A stretch of DNA of 64,000 bases from Tanypteryx hageni (lineage: Eukaryota > Arthropoda > Insecta > Odonata > Petaluridae), in assembly GCA_028673005.1 (NCBI GenBank), contig CM054117.1, positions 37,902,564 through 37,966,563 on the forward strand. The letters run 5' to 3'. The notes beneath the pieces are model-generated. The model searched no databases. It had not been told where the DNA came from and was given only the letters and a program-made list of their open reading frames with translations. Positions 1 through 12,782 of this stretch are shown in pieces. The position numbers and the translations under genes are program-made. The first letter of the stretch is position 1; the number at the start of each line of letters is the position of its first letter.

Positions 1-3000
1 GGCAATTGTAATTTTTTTCGCTGGAAATGGCTTTTTTTAGCTTTTAAATGGAGTCCCTAAAACGAGACAGACAACTTCTGATCTTAAGTGTCACATGTTA
101 AAATAAACCTACCTAGATTAATTACAAAAAATTAACGCAGCCATACCGAAATTCATTAACGCAAACAAGAATTGGAAAGCAGATCAATTCATTATTTTGG
201 GAATAATCTTATATGTTCGGCTATATTAATAAAATGTCTTCTAAAAACTAATATCGCGGAGATTATTTTTCTCTCATCTGTTTTCAATGCATAAGTACGA
301 ATAAATAAAGAAGATTGGAGACGAAAGATATGTAAGTTATCGTTTTTTTTTAAAACTGTTACTCTACTTTAATATGCATGAAATTCCAAGTATTGTACAG
401 ATTGTACGCTTCTCTCACATACTACACAAGGGAGATATTCGATTTCAATTAATCTGGAACATCCGATTGAAAGATTTGTTTGTTTATATGTGAATGTCAG
501 CCTTTTCTAAAATTAACCACTGAATTGCCGATTTCGACGAATTTTGGTGTTGGAATATATTCAACCAAAGCGAAAAGTTTGTACAACGAACTGTGAAATG
601 ATAAAAAAAGTTGGAGGAAAAGCATTAAAACGCCAAAAAATATTTAAAAATAAAACATCACTCTCTTCCTTTTACAGACAAGATAAGTGCAAGAGGAGCC
701 TATCATTACATTTGATCAAAAAATCGGATAGAGAATAAACTAACCCCGTCATCAGAATTATATATAGCCAAAGAAATGATACAGAAACCTCGATATCTTA
801 ATTTAACCATTCAATCTTTCCCTTCCCCAGCAAGCTTTACCACATGGCGCGCTACGAAATGCACGGCGCTGCAAGAAAGCCAGACTTCTATTCTTCACTC
901 CCCCAACAAGAGTGAGAAGGAAATAGCTGCACAATAAATGAAAATCGTGCGTGCAGCACAAGGGAAGCGGGAGGAAAGCGAGAGAGAGAGGGTGAAAGTG
1001 CACACAATTCCCCAATGAAAAGCCGCGCATGAATGGTCGCTTAAAGCATTTAATGGAGACGACAGGTGTTTCTGGCTCTCAGGCGTCCGGACACGGAAAC
1101 CCGGAAAGATTAACTGAATATCCCACAGGGCGGGAGAGATAGCAATCAATCGCATAAATCCCTCCACCCCTCCTTAAATCCCTTCTCCTCCTTCCCTACA
1201 CCTCACTCCCTCCTCAACCTCCCGCTCTTTCTCTCTCGAGACGCCCATTCCACTTCCTCTCCGAGAAGAACCACGAGGCACCCGATGGTTGGAGGCCTCC
1301 TCGAGCGAGAAACGCGCTCGGGGAGAGAACGGCGAGAGGAAACAAACACCGAAATGAAAGAATCGAGAGATGAATAAATAGAGGAAGGTTTGAGGAAAAG
1401 GAATGAGAGAGATTGAGAGAGAAGTCGGTGAAGAGGTGGGCGGCGAGATGATGGAATGGAGTGGAAGGAGAGGGAGAGAATTACGAGGAGTGGACGGGGA
1501 AAGTAGATGGATTTGAATCCGTATACTTCTAAATGTTCTGCGTACATTGTGGGGAGGCAGAGAGACGGGGAATATAAATAGAGGGGAAGGAGAGGAGAAA
1601 GATGCAGAGAGAGAGAGAGAGAGAGGGCCGTGGCGGTGATGACCCCCTGCCTGCCTTTGATTGATTGACATTTATTAACTCGCGGAGTTTAATTACGGAG
1701 GGCGAGTACATTTTCTGCGTGGTGGGAGGAGGAAGCGGCTTTGGCATCGGAGGATAACAACGGGGAACTTAAACAAATGCGCAATCACGGTCGTATTCAT
1801 AAAAAAGCTTATGAATCGCAGTATGGTTCCAGAGAAAAAGCGTCGCTTGAAATGTTGTACGGATATTAAGGGAAGTTGCAGAGAGGAAAAAAGGACGTAG
1901 GTTGTTGAGCAAGGGACGGGCGAAGGGATTGAATGGGGTAAGCTGCTCGGTTAGGCGGGAATCACGCGCGACTCGGTTATGGGGTTTAATTTAGTTTTAA
2001 TTTGCCGTGCAATTAAGCCGATGATAAATTCGCCGTCTCCATAGAATGACGATGAATAATATTTTCGCGAGACCGCAATTAGAGAGAGGAGACAATTAGC
2101 TTCGCTCGCGACACGTAATTTTCGAAACGATCTCATCTGCGGTCAAATTGGCAGGAAACGCAAATATTCACTTTAAAATTTTAATGAAACGTAACTCGTC
2201 GAACTAATACATGGAAGTAATTATTGAAAGCAATATAGGAAATTGGTGGAAACATAAACTAAAAAAAAAGTGAAGGGAAGATTAAAATTCCCTTTTGCTC
2301 CGTAAATGTGCAAAACAATTGGTTTTCAAGTTTAACTAGAATCAATGCCAAAAGGTACGCATTGACACAGGTTTCTGAAGGTCGAATAAGTGTTTACGAA
2401 TATCGCCTTGCATATCTTTTATTTTTCCGAGTATCAAGATTTTTTTTAAAGCGACTGTTGCAGAGTATAAGTCCATAATTTAAATTCTTGATGCGAGAGA
2501 ATATTCTGAAATAAGCAGTTTGACCGTACCAAGAATGCTGAAAATACATCTCCCCCTGGGTTAATTCGCAGAAGTAACGAAATCATCGCTCGATTTGTCT
2601 CATGCAACTCTTATAAAATATTTTTGATAAATATAACCTAAAAACAGCAATTATTAAATCGAAAATGCTCAAGGACGAAGCGAGCAAGAATTAATTTGAG
2701 CGCTTCGAATTGATTGGTTTACTATTCTCTGCATCAACAAGACCTATCCATATTTCATTTGAAGCGTTACTGCCGTAGAATGTGAAACACGAAAGCAATT
2801 CCTCTAGATAAGACGCGGATGAAGGACAGAATCTCTCAACCACATGTATCAAAATCAGATCTTCAAGTTATGAAATCATACGCTAAGGGCGAGTATCACA
2901 ATTTTAGGACGGGTTGTCAGACTAAGGCGCGAGAAGGAATTGTCTGAGGAGATCGCGCGGAGATGTAGAAGTCGAGAGAGTATCCAAATAGTAGGACAAA

Positions 3001-5219
3001 GAATACGGAGGAAAAGGGAGAGAGAAGAATGAAAAGAATACGGGATGGAATGGGGACGAAATGGAATGAGGAAATGGAGGAAGGAAATTCTCCTCTTCTA
3101 TGATGACCTCCTACTCGGCAAGAGAGCGGGGAGAGATGAAGGGCCTAAGAGGGAGAAGGGGCGGACCCAAATAAGAGGAAGGTGGTCGGATGACGTGGTG
3201 GGCAATGGAAGAATGACTTGAGACGAGAGAGAGGAAAGTAAAGGAGAGAGGTAGTGTGAGGTGAAAGAGGAGGGCATGAGGCTCTCTGCGTAATACGATG
3301 CAAATTTCAGGGGAAATAAAAGCGGCGGTAGAGCTAGAAAAGAGGGATACTGAAGAAGAGGAGATAGGGGAAATGGGAGATGGTGGACTAGAAGGAGCAA
3401 CTCAATGGTCAAAGCCCAAGAGAAGGTGAGTTGGCGAAAGATATGGAAGAGGCAGAAAAGGAAAAAAGCAATAGCGGTGAAGGAACGTAACGCAAGTGGC
3501 GATGAAAGCAAAATATAAAAAAAGAGAGAACCTGAAAAATTCTGATGTGAACTGCTAATCTTTGCATAATTTTATCGCAAATATAAATAATCTCTCAGGA
3601 ATTACATATCCACAATCTTATAACTCCCTTTAAAGACAACATTAATTTGAATGCACGCGCAAAAAAGCGAAGATTGAATTTTCCCCGAAACGTCTCTTTA
3701 AACGGGTAAAAGTAGAGAGTTACCGGAAATAGATGAGTTTTACTTAAAAAGATAAAAAGGGATAGATGAGAAGGGAGATTTTCATGGCAGAAGCAGCAAG
3801 TGAGATAGGAGGACAGAGAGAGATAGTGAGGGGGAGAGAGAGTACAAGGGGAAGAATGATGAGTACATGTTGCGTGGGAGGGACGCATTGCCTCTTCTCG
3901 AGAAGACACTGGAGAGGAAGGCAGAGAGGGAGGGAGGGAGGGAGAGAGGGAGGGAGAGAGGGAGGGAGAGAGGGAGGGAGAGAGGGAGGGAGAGGAAGGG
4001 ATGGACGGAGAGGAGCGGTCGCATGGAAGAGTCTCGGAGGAAAGGGAATCGGAGATGACGGTGACAAGTTTATACGCGAGGAAGATGACGTCATTAACCG
4101 GTCGCACAGTATGACAATCAACGACACCGACATCGACCGTATTCGCAAGACGAATCGGCCTCTAAAGAACTCCCGAGGAAATGTATTATGGGTGCGCGGA
4201 ATTACATCGTCAGCGCGCTCCGAGAATTTGCATCGTTCGCGCGATAATGCGACGCGATATCACGTGAAAAATTAATGTGCACGAAAATTCTTCACTCGGA
4301 AGAAATATAAGATCGATAAAATATCAAGAACGTGAACGAGGGGATTAATCTTTAGTAATGAATTGAAAGTGGCTAAGAAGCAAAAACACACGGCGTTTCG
4401 TGCTTGATTTACAACTCCTGTCCAAGACCGTAAAACGTTTAGAGAATTCGACAGCCTGAAAATTCCCGACCAACGGCGATTTCTTGGTCCAGAGGGAAAA
4501 AAACGGTAAAGATGGTCTAAATGGCGTGCGAACCCAGTTACCGTATCTCTGAAACGATGGCATTAAACACATAATAGTGTGGCCAAAATGAAGACTCGGT
4601 TCGCAAAATAAAGGGCTTAGATCACGAAAGCTGAGACATATTTGGGCGAGAGTTAAAAAAAACGAGAAAAAACGCCGTCTCGGGAGAAATGAGTGATGAT
4701 GCTTAGGAATGAAAACAAGAAGAGGGAGAGGATTGAGGCAGGATGAGAGGAGGGAGGAACCCCGGGAACAACACACGCACAAACACGCACGCACCACCCG
4801 AAGGGAGCACCAAGAAATGAGGTTATGTGGGGAGACGGCAGGCAAAAAAGGGTGAACGACTTCTGGAAGGAGATTATCGAAGATAAGGAGAAAAGGAAAG
4901 GCACGATTGTTTAGGGGTAGGAATGGTGATAGTAGGTAGAAAGGGATAACGTGAGGAAGACTTTAAGGAAGGGAGAATAAGGACAAGGAGAAGAGAAATG
5001 ATGACGTAGACCCGTGGAGCCCAAATTTTCCGGTTCAAGGGCCTCATAACCCATTGCTTCACTCATCGTGGGCCATACAGCCCACTTTCGCCCTCTCTGT
5101 GGGCCACGCCTGCCGAAAATAGAATTGAAGAATAATTTAAGAAAACTAAAGAATGAAGGGAGGGACTTCGTGGAATTCCATAATCAAAGCAAAATTAACA
5201 ATACGAAAAAATATTAAAC
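1..5219. other. Gene-free spacer with purine-rich tracts
   Basis: 1-800 and 1950-2930 are AT-rich spacer with nothing recognised. 1370-1640 and 2935-3500 are purine-rich on the plus strand, and 4690-5000 likewise. Long minus-strand frames in these tracts read as Ser/Leu/Pro/Phe-rich and are artefacts. Confidence 0.7.
3924..3993. repeat. Minisatellite, 12-bp unit GAGAGGGAGGGA
   Basis: Five to six tandem copies of a purine-only 12-mer lie inside a longer purine-rich region. Long open frames in several registers across it (for example 3595-4275) translate to Arg/Glu/Gly or Ser/Pro/Leu repeats and are artefacts. Confidence 0.9.
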
Positions 5220-5230
5220 CTGATGATGGT

Positions 5231-5550
5231 GATAAAATGTAACAAATCTCCAAATGCCGTACTAAAACTTTAAAATTGAGATACTCTACTAAGAAAAGGG
5301 AATGGAGAAAAAATTTTAAAAAATTAAAAATTGAATACAAGGAAACCTCACCCATACAACCAGACACTCCACTTGCCGTTTAGGGGCTTTTTAAGGACAG
5401 AGCCAGTGACAGCAGGTCAGTCAACCAATGCTTACGGGAGACCTATAAACACACTCAACATTCAAACAATTTTCCCCCTTCCCTTTTCTTTGTGGAGTAT
5501 CTCAACTTTAAAATTTGAGTACGGCATTTGGAGATTTGTTACCTTTTATC
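5231..5550. repeat. Imperfect inverted repeat (80-bp arms, 160-bp loop)
   Basis: Bases 5231-5310 match the reverse complement of 5471-5550 at 72 of 80 positions by direct alignment, with no gap. The pair is enclosed by near-identical direct repeats CTGATGATGGTGAT (5220-5233) and CTGATGATGGCGAT (5587-5600). No coding content was recognised. A fold-back MITE or a Penelope-like terminal repeat remnant are both possible. Confidence 0.85.
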
Positions 5551-5737
5551 ATTGTATGTGTGCCGTGAAGCTCATTCCCATATATACTGATGATGGCGAT
5601 TATTCTCCGAAACAGATCGTGTTTGTCATTCATTTATGTGGAATTAACCAAAGTTATTATTAAAAATATTTTTTCAAATGGAGGGGTAAAGACAAACTAT
5701 ATTGTTCTTATGATTTTCTATTTTCATTTTATGTTAC

Positions 5738-6925
5738 ATCACATCTACATCTACAAGTTACCCTGCAATTCACCAAGTTGGTGGGTGGCAGGGGGTGCAA
5801 TGCACCAAATCCTACCTAAAGATTGTCTAACGCAATTCGAAATTTCCTATTGTGATCTCTTATTGTCCTCGGAAAGAACGAGCCTAGATAACGCTCCGTC
5901 CTACAATCGATCTCACGTATTTTATCGTCTCGATCATTTCTACCTATATACGTCGGTGCCACAATTATTCCCACTACCTCCTCTTTTAGACATTCTGACC
6001 TATATTTCTCTAGAAGTTTCAACCTTGAGTGCAATCTACGGTCCTCCAGTGATACCCAGTTCAAATCGCTCAATAAAGAGGTGACGCTTTCCTTATGTTC
6101 GTACTTTTGTTTTACAAATCTGGCTGCTCTGCGCTGTACTCTTTCTAGTTGAATTATGTGTCCCTTCTCGTACGGATCCCATATGCTCGCTGCGTATTCC
6201 ACTTGTGGTCTTACCAGTGATAAGTAGCATGTTTCGCGTACTTTCTCTGTAGTGTTCCGTAATATTCTACCTATGAATGCCAGTTTCTTGTTGGCCGCGC
6301 CTATAACTCGACGAATGTGCATGTCCCACGAAAGATCTCGACAAATGGTTACTCCTAAATATTTTACATACTCAGCTTGTCGAATACTCATTTCATCTAT
6401 TTTATATTCGAAACCTAAATCTTTGTTCTTACTTTTCCAGAACGTGACTGCGGCACATTTAGTATAATTAATTTCGATTTGTCATTCTTTGCACCACGCT
6501 GAAATGGCTCTTAAGTCTTCACACAGAGACTGATGGTCCTCCTGATTTTTTATTTCATTATATAGAACGGTGTCATCGGCGAAAAGCCTAATTTTACTAC
6601 GAACAACCGAGCACATATCATTTACATAGATTAAGAAGAGCAGAGGGCCCAATACACTTCCCTGAGGAACACCCGAAGCAACTTTAACGGGGGACGAGTA
6701 TTTCCCATCGATGACAACTATCTGTTCCCTATTCGAGAGGAAGTCTCTCACCCAACCGACAACTTTCGAATTGATACCACATTGTCCTAACTTCGCAATT
6801 AATTTCCTATGAGATACTTTATCGAACGCCTTCCTGAAATCAATGAATATGGCATTGACCTGAGTATTTTTCTCTCCGCATCGCAACAAATCGTCCACGA
6901 CAATTGTGTCCTTTAATTTTTAAAC
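5738..6925 (-). mobile_element. 5'-truncated CR1/jockey-like non-LTR retrotransposon (LINE)
   Basis: On the minus strand, a reverse-transcriptase open frame begins abruptly inside the RT domain near 6910 and continues to the ORF2 C-terminus. A short 3' tail follows, containing the hairpin CACCAAGTTGGTG and ending in TGTAGATGTAGATGTGATG at about 5738-5756. 5' truncation and a short microsatellite-like 3' tail are typical of CR1/L2/jockey-group LINEs. The endonuclease and N-terminal parts are absent, so this copy cannot move by itself. It lies in the probable AP-2 intron in the sense orientation. Confidence 0.82.
5816..6898 (-). pseudogene. LINE reverse transcriptase remnant (CR1/jockey-like), interrupted by one stop
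   Basis: The enzyme would copy LINE RNA into DNA at a chromosomal nick. The upstream part (6482-6898) has RT block A (FIDFRKAFD, residues 18-26), SGVPQG (75-80) with VLGPLLFLIYVND, and the catalytic FADD (106-109), all intact. A TGA at 6482-6484 interrupts it. The same frame continues downstream through MSIRQAEYVKYLGVTICRDLSW (write-up split: MSIRQAEYVKYLGV then TICRDLSW), then the thumb and C-terminal region with RPQVEYAASIWDPY and QLERVQRRAARFV. Because both parts share a frame, the lesion is a single nonsense change, plausibly TGG to TGA. The N-terminal half is missing through 5' truncation. Confidence 0.85.
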
Positions 6926-9900
6926 TCATGGCGGGCCGGATGTGGCCGACGAACCACAGTTTGTGCACCAGTTACGTAGACAACGAATTGAGCGAAAAAG
7001 GATATGGGAGAAAGGACCAACGGGTTAAGGAGTGTGAAGGACAGCGAACGCCCGAGAGTGGCTAAGAGCTATAGCAGAAGAAGAAATTATCTCAAAAGAA
7101 AAGTGTACAGATACGGAAGATATTTTTATGATGGTCATTTTGTTTGGTTGGCAAGTTCAGGAAATAAAATGTTTGCCAAGACAGCGAGACGCTGACTTTA
7201 AACCCGATGTTCAATTTGTTCCTAGGATAAACCAGGCTCGATAAAAAAAACTCAGCATTCAATTCACACATTTCGGCCTTGACGTCACAAAGCCATAAGA
7301 AACTAACTTTATTTTTCCGCTCCATGTTTTTGTTCGAGAGTCTTCGCGAAGGCATGACCGAAGCAGGACAGATGGCTCCATATCGCTACTCGAAGTATCT
7401 TTTAACACAGACCTCCTTCGTACGAGACGAGTGTAAATACTGAGAAGAAATCGACGCCGCTATAAAACATGTTGCAAAATAACCAATGGTGGCCAAAAAC
7501 TTACCTCAGCTTTTCAAGTCACTGAATCACAAACATGAGTACCACTTTTAAAAAACATTTTCGGTGAAATACCATAGTTTAAATTCTAGATTAACATATT
7601 TATGGACGTTTAATAAAGCAATTTATTAAAACATCTATCGACACACGAGCCAACATACAGCGTTTGGCGGATATGGTCAAACGTGGAAAAGGTGTCGCCG
7701 AAAATGTTAGCAGCTGACTGGTCACGATATAAATATTCTTGTCACTGTGTCTTGCACGTGGAAACGTTTAGGAGCAAGTATGACCGAGCGACGGCTGGAT
7801 GTGTGGGCGTGAGCGTGATTGGGGGGGGGGCTGGGAGCGGGACGATATGGCAGCAGCTCTGCAGGGAAAGAGAGACAGGGAGGTCAGGGAGTGTGATTAC
7901 GATCCAGTTGTGACACCCGCGACGCTCTGCTCGCACCCTAATCGTCTGTTCAAATAGGCGGAAAGGGTGACAGATGGACGGAGAATTGGGAAGTTTGTTC
8001 AGGGGCTTAAGAGACTATGACGCGGTGGAAGGACTGCTCTAAAAACCGTTCAGGGAGGGTTATAGGATATATACGGGATCAATGGGGCATAGATAATTAA
8101 GTAGCAACCCCATGAATGCGGTTCCTGGATGGCAGGGAACATAACTGTTGGGATGCTTTTGGTACTGAATAGGAATTATAGGAGTTTGAGATGGATGCTT
8201 TTGTTTAAGAAGGTGAAATAAAGGATCAAGTTTTGAATAGGGATATTTCGTTTAAAGATAGGAATATACGCATGCGACTGCGAAGGAAAACTAATTTACA
8301 TACAATAGTTAAGAAGGAGAAAATTATATAAAATTGAAGCGAGTAAATGCAACATAAAATAAAAGTAACTCGCTAAAATTGCGGTGTATTTTTCATGTAA
8401 ATTCACATCAGTTTTCAAAGAAATCGTTCATTAAATGCGAAATCGAAACTAAATTATTTCAGTAAACGATCCTTTGGAATTTCTTATTGTAGGGAGAACA
8501 TGAAGCAAAACAATACTCATTCCACGTCCGATCAGCGTTTCGATGTAATGACGTCTGAAAATAGGTTTAATAATATTTAAGTACAATTACGAATTTAGGG
8601 GTAAATATCCTATTTATTCCATCCGTTACGGTAAAAAAGGTAATTTCTTCCAAAAAGCTACAATTTAATTCAAAATCTCCCAACGTATAAACAACAAAGA
8701 AATAATCCAGATGATACAGAATTCTCTCATTGATTAGATTACCCCATTTTTATTTGTGGTTTCAAGTAAAAAAGACAAGGGAGAGCAACGAGAGAGAAAA
8801 AAAGAGGCAGAGATCATGGGAGAAAGATTGAATCACGCTAGGAATGTCTCGCTGCGGAGCGAAGGCGTCGTTTGAGCACTCGGCTGACATAATACGACGC
8901 GTTTCACACAGTTGGGTGCGGAGATTGTCTCTTGGGAGGCAAAAGAAATGAAGAGAGAGAGAGAGAGAGAGATTGAGAGATGAAAGGAGGAGGATTTCCT
9001 TAGTCGTGAAACGCGAGAGGGGAAGTGCTTGCGAAACAGGGAACGCGGAGGAGAAGGCGTAGGTCCGGAGGGAGGGAGAGGAAGGGGAGACAGTGCCGAA
9101 GGGTGCGGTTCGAGAGGTCAAAGGTCTCGCGGCACTCAACTTCCGCGGGGTGTAACCGCCCTGCCCTTCCCTAGAGAGTTTCTCGAGAATCCCTTCCATA
9201 TTTAGGAGAAGGAAATCTTACTTCGGAAGAGGAAGACCTTGGGGAACCGCCACAAGAGAGGGACCTGGCATCAATCGATATGGAAGATGAAAAGGGATCA
9301 GCAGCGTTTCGAACTGGGACAAAAGCAACACTTGAACCAAGATAGAGTTTTTCAAAGTTGTGGAAGGAAATATAGAGAAAGAACGTAGATCAAGTTTTTG
9401 TGAAAGTACATATATACAAATTGGTAATGGGAATACACTTTGTTCAGTGCTCGATACAGATTCAAAAATTAAATACTTAATCACATCTTTGATTATAAAT
9501 TAACTTAGGAAAAGTGAAGATGGATTTCAGGAGAAAAGCGGACGCTATTATTTCACCGCAATCGAGAAAAAAGAAATAATTTGAACGAGATAAATTGAGT
9601 CAAATCATCAACATTTATGCTAAATCGCTTATCGATGCTATGCCGCACTAAGCGATAACCACATCAAGTATTAAATGCGTAAAGTTAGTTAAAAATCAAA
9701 CTAATTTTATGTGAGGCATAAAATACGGTAAATACGGAATCAAAATCATTATAAGTATTTATTTTCATTTAAAAAATAATCGACTATTGATATTTACTGG
9801 CAAATTTAGTGCCCAAGTTTAACTTCTGGTGTCGTCACACAGTTAGTGGATATTTATATTCAAAATAAAAACGTCGATAATTATTCCGCGAGCGAAAACT

Positions 9901-10929
9901 TGAAGTAAAAAATTAATGCGTAATTAAAATTTAGGATTCAATCGAGCGGCAACGAGGTCGTCTTACTCAGGCAAAAACTCGGTGGAGAATGGTTTACCGT
10001 AGTAATTGGACGTCGAAACACATCCATTACCGCGAATTCTATGTGCAACTCACTTCCTCTCACGCTCTTGCGCCGTCTCAGATGATTGATGACATTTACA
10101 GCTACTCCAATATAGTTTGGGAGAAGCTATCGGATGGAGGTCGAGAATAAATGATTCTCGATTTTCCACGCTACTGCCATGTAGTAAATGTTTGGTCTGT
10201 CGTTAATACAGCCCTTGACGAGAAATCCCTATTAATTATAATTAGATATTGTTTCAGTAGTTTGCTGGCCTTGGCGTCGCTCTTAACAGCCTATCTTCCT
10301 CGCAGTTTCTATAATCCGATGGCAAGAACCTCGCCTCGGGCATTACTGGACCTATCCGTCCTTGTCGTTTTTGAATCACAGATCATAATTGCACTCGGTG
10401 TTGTAATTGAGACGCTGATAAATAAAACAATTAAAGGTTACTGTGTGTCTGGCAACGTTTTATAAATGGATGCGACTAAAATTGATACTCCTAAAAATGC
10501 AAAAAATGTTATGCCGGTTACTTTGATACAAAAAGTGTTTTTTAAGACGTATTTAGTCCACGTGGTTTTGAAATTCGATGATTTTTGGTACATTTATGAG
10601 CAAGATAAAGCAAGGCTCTAATTTTCCATAATAAATTGCAAATAAGAGATTTATCCTGAAGCAAAACGCTGAGAAATTGGCTGACAAGTTAAATTAATAT
10701 GATGTAGCAAATGTAATAAATCATTCCGCTCGTATGATTTCAGTTGACCTATGAATTCCTACGTAATGGGAGGCAACAAAACACATCACCTACTTTAATG
10801 CGTTATAATAACGGATTTAACCAGAGCATAGCGCGGCACACTTTGATCAAATACGGAAAATTTTCATTGAGCCGTACACCCCTTTTTCACACTCCTCCCA
10901 TCGACGAGAGAGAGAATACAAGGAGTAAG

Positions 10930-11402
10930 GGCGATGGAGAGGAACGAGGAGAGGGAGGGAGAGGGGGAGAGAGAGGGGGAGAGAGAGGGGGAGAGAGAGA
11001 GGGGAGAGAGAGGGGGGGAGAGAGAGGGGGAGAGAGAGGGGGAGAGAGAGAGGGGAGAGAGAGGGGGAGAGAGAGGGGGAGAGAGAGGGGAGAGAGAGGG
11101 GAGAGAGAGGGGAGAGAGAGGGGGAGAGAGAGATTGGGAGAGAGAGGGGGAGAGAGAGAGGGGGAGAGAGAGAGGGGTAATGAGAGATGGGGAGAGAGAG
11201 AGGGGGAGAGAGAGAGGGGGAGAGAGAGAGGGGGGGAGAGAGAGAGAGGGGGAGAGAGAGAGAGGGGGAGAGAGAGAGAGGGGGAGAGAGGGAGGGGGAG
11301 AGAGAGAGGGGGAGGGGGAGAGGGAGGGGGAGAGAGAGAGGGGGAGGGGGGAGAGGGAGGGGGAGAGAGGGGGGCGGGGGGAGGGGGAGAGAGAGAGAGA
11401 GA
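10930..11402. repeat. Long GA-rich array (GAGAGGGGGA-type units)
   Basis: Nearly 470 bases are almost pure purine on the plus strand, built of variable GAGAGAGGGGGA units. A pyrimidine-rich stretch of about 370 bases (11403-11775) follows on the same strand. All six frames are open or nearly so and give Arg-Glu-Gly or Ser-Leu-Pro repeats; none is a credible gene. Confidence 0.93.
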
Positions 11403-11996
11403 CTCCCCCTCCATCCTACCCTCCTGTGAGACACAGTTCCAACCCGGGCGTTCCAGAAACAGATGTCGCGAGAATAAAGAGAGAAACCGAGAGAGATGGA
11501 GACAGAAAAAGAGAGACCCCTTCGCACGTCACACTCCTCCTCCGCCACGCCCAGGAAAACCAACTCGAATGCGAAATGCTTGCGACCTAGTGTTTCCTCC
11601 GCCCTCCTCTTTCAGTCACTCCCTGCGCCGCCCTCCTCCTCTTTCACTTCTCTTCCTCCCTCTCCCACCATTGTGTCTCGGCCCTCCGCAGAGGTAGGAT
11701 ATCCCCCCGCACCGCAACCCCCCTTACCCTCCCCATTCTTTCTCCTTCCTCCCTCCACCTTTCTCTCCCATGAAATTATCCATAACGTCCCGTCGGATAA
11801 ACCGGGGCGCAACCAACACTGGCTGAGTGGATGACAAAGAATGGGGAGGCGACGACGCGGAGGTGCTAGGGTTGAAAAAGATACAGCGGGGAACGGGTAA
11901 GGGAGGGGTGGGAATAAGAGGGGAAGGGGATGGAGGGTGGTGGTAGGTGGGCGGAGGGGGAGTTTGTTAGATGAGGTGAAGGATAAGGGCTGATGT

Positions 11997-12031
<35 letters not shown>

Positions 12032-12737
12032 TGGGTAATTGATGGGTGGGCGAAGGGAGGGGACGGGAGCGTACTTATTTTACAGTTAGGACGGTGGATG
12101 GGGTTGGAAGGTGGAGCACGAGTTGAAATGGTAAACATATAAAAGGAAATGGGATACAGAGCAAAAGGGTGAATGGAGGCGTGCTGCGAGTTTATTTTTT
12201 CATTCTGAGACGGTGGCTGCGACTTCATTTGAATAGTTTCATTTTAACAAACGGAATTTTATTTAGAAGTCGGAGCGAAAAAATCGAGTTGATTGCCGCT
12301 ATAATGGCGGTAAGAAAAGGTAAGTATGGTGCGAGTAGTAATTTTAATTAAAATTAAATCGTAATAAATTCTGTTGACGAACAATTTCAAAATTTGCGAG
12401 AAAATTAATTCAATTTATATCATAACTATCGTGAGCAGAAATTTACCAGACATTAGAATTGACAAATAAAGCTGCGATTCGGTTTAATTTTAAAATCTAC
12501 GAATGGTTGGCCATAAGGTATGTTTTTATGATGGAGTATAATATAGTAAATACTTTTTAGTTTTCTGCAAACTCTTTACGAGTCAACAAGCCTGGCTGAG
12601 TGACGACGGGCCAGCACAAAAGATGAAGTTTATTTCTTTATCGGGCGATTCGAAATAAGCTGCCACTTCCCAGAGCGAGTAATCCTCAACATTCCTATCG
12701 TGGCATAAGAGCGAATTTAAGTAAAACGCATCATTTC

Positions 12738-12782
12738 GTCTATTTTATGGGGTAAAGATTTTGTCTATTTTATGGGGTAAAG
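12738..12782. repeat. Direct duplication of a 20-bp sequence
   Basis: GTCTATTTTATGGGGTAAAG occurs at 12738-12757 and again at 12763-12782, separated by ATTTT. It is a local tandem duplication with no recognised function. Confidence 0.85.

Noticed and set aside
3595..4275. Overlapping frames of 130-170 codons on both strands
   Set aside because: They are centred on the 12-bp purine minisatellite; translations are simple repeats with no domain.
5816..6467. Plus-strand frames across the LINE
   Set aside because: They are antisense to the clear reverse-transcriptase frame.
10744..11697. Long open frames on both strands (up to 317 codons)
   Set aside because: They read through a GA array and consist of Arg/Glu/Gly or Ser/Leu/Pro repeats. 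Openness in all registers reflects composition.
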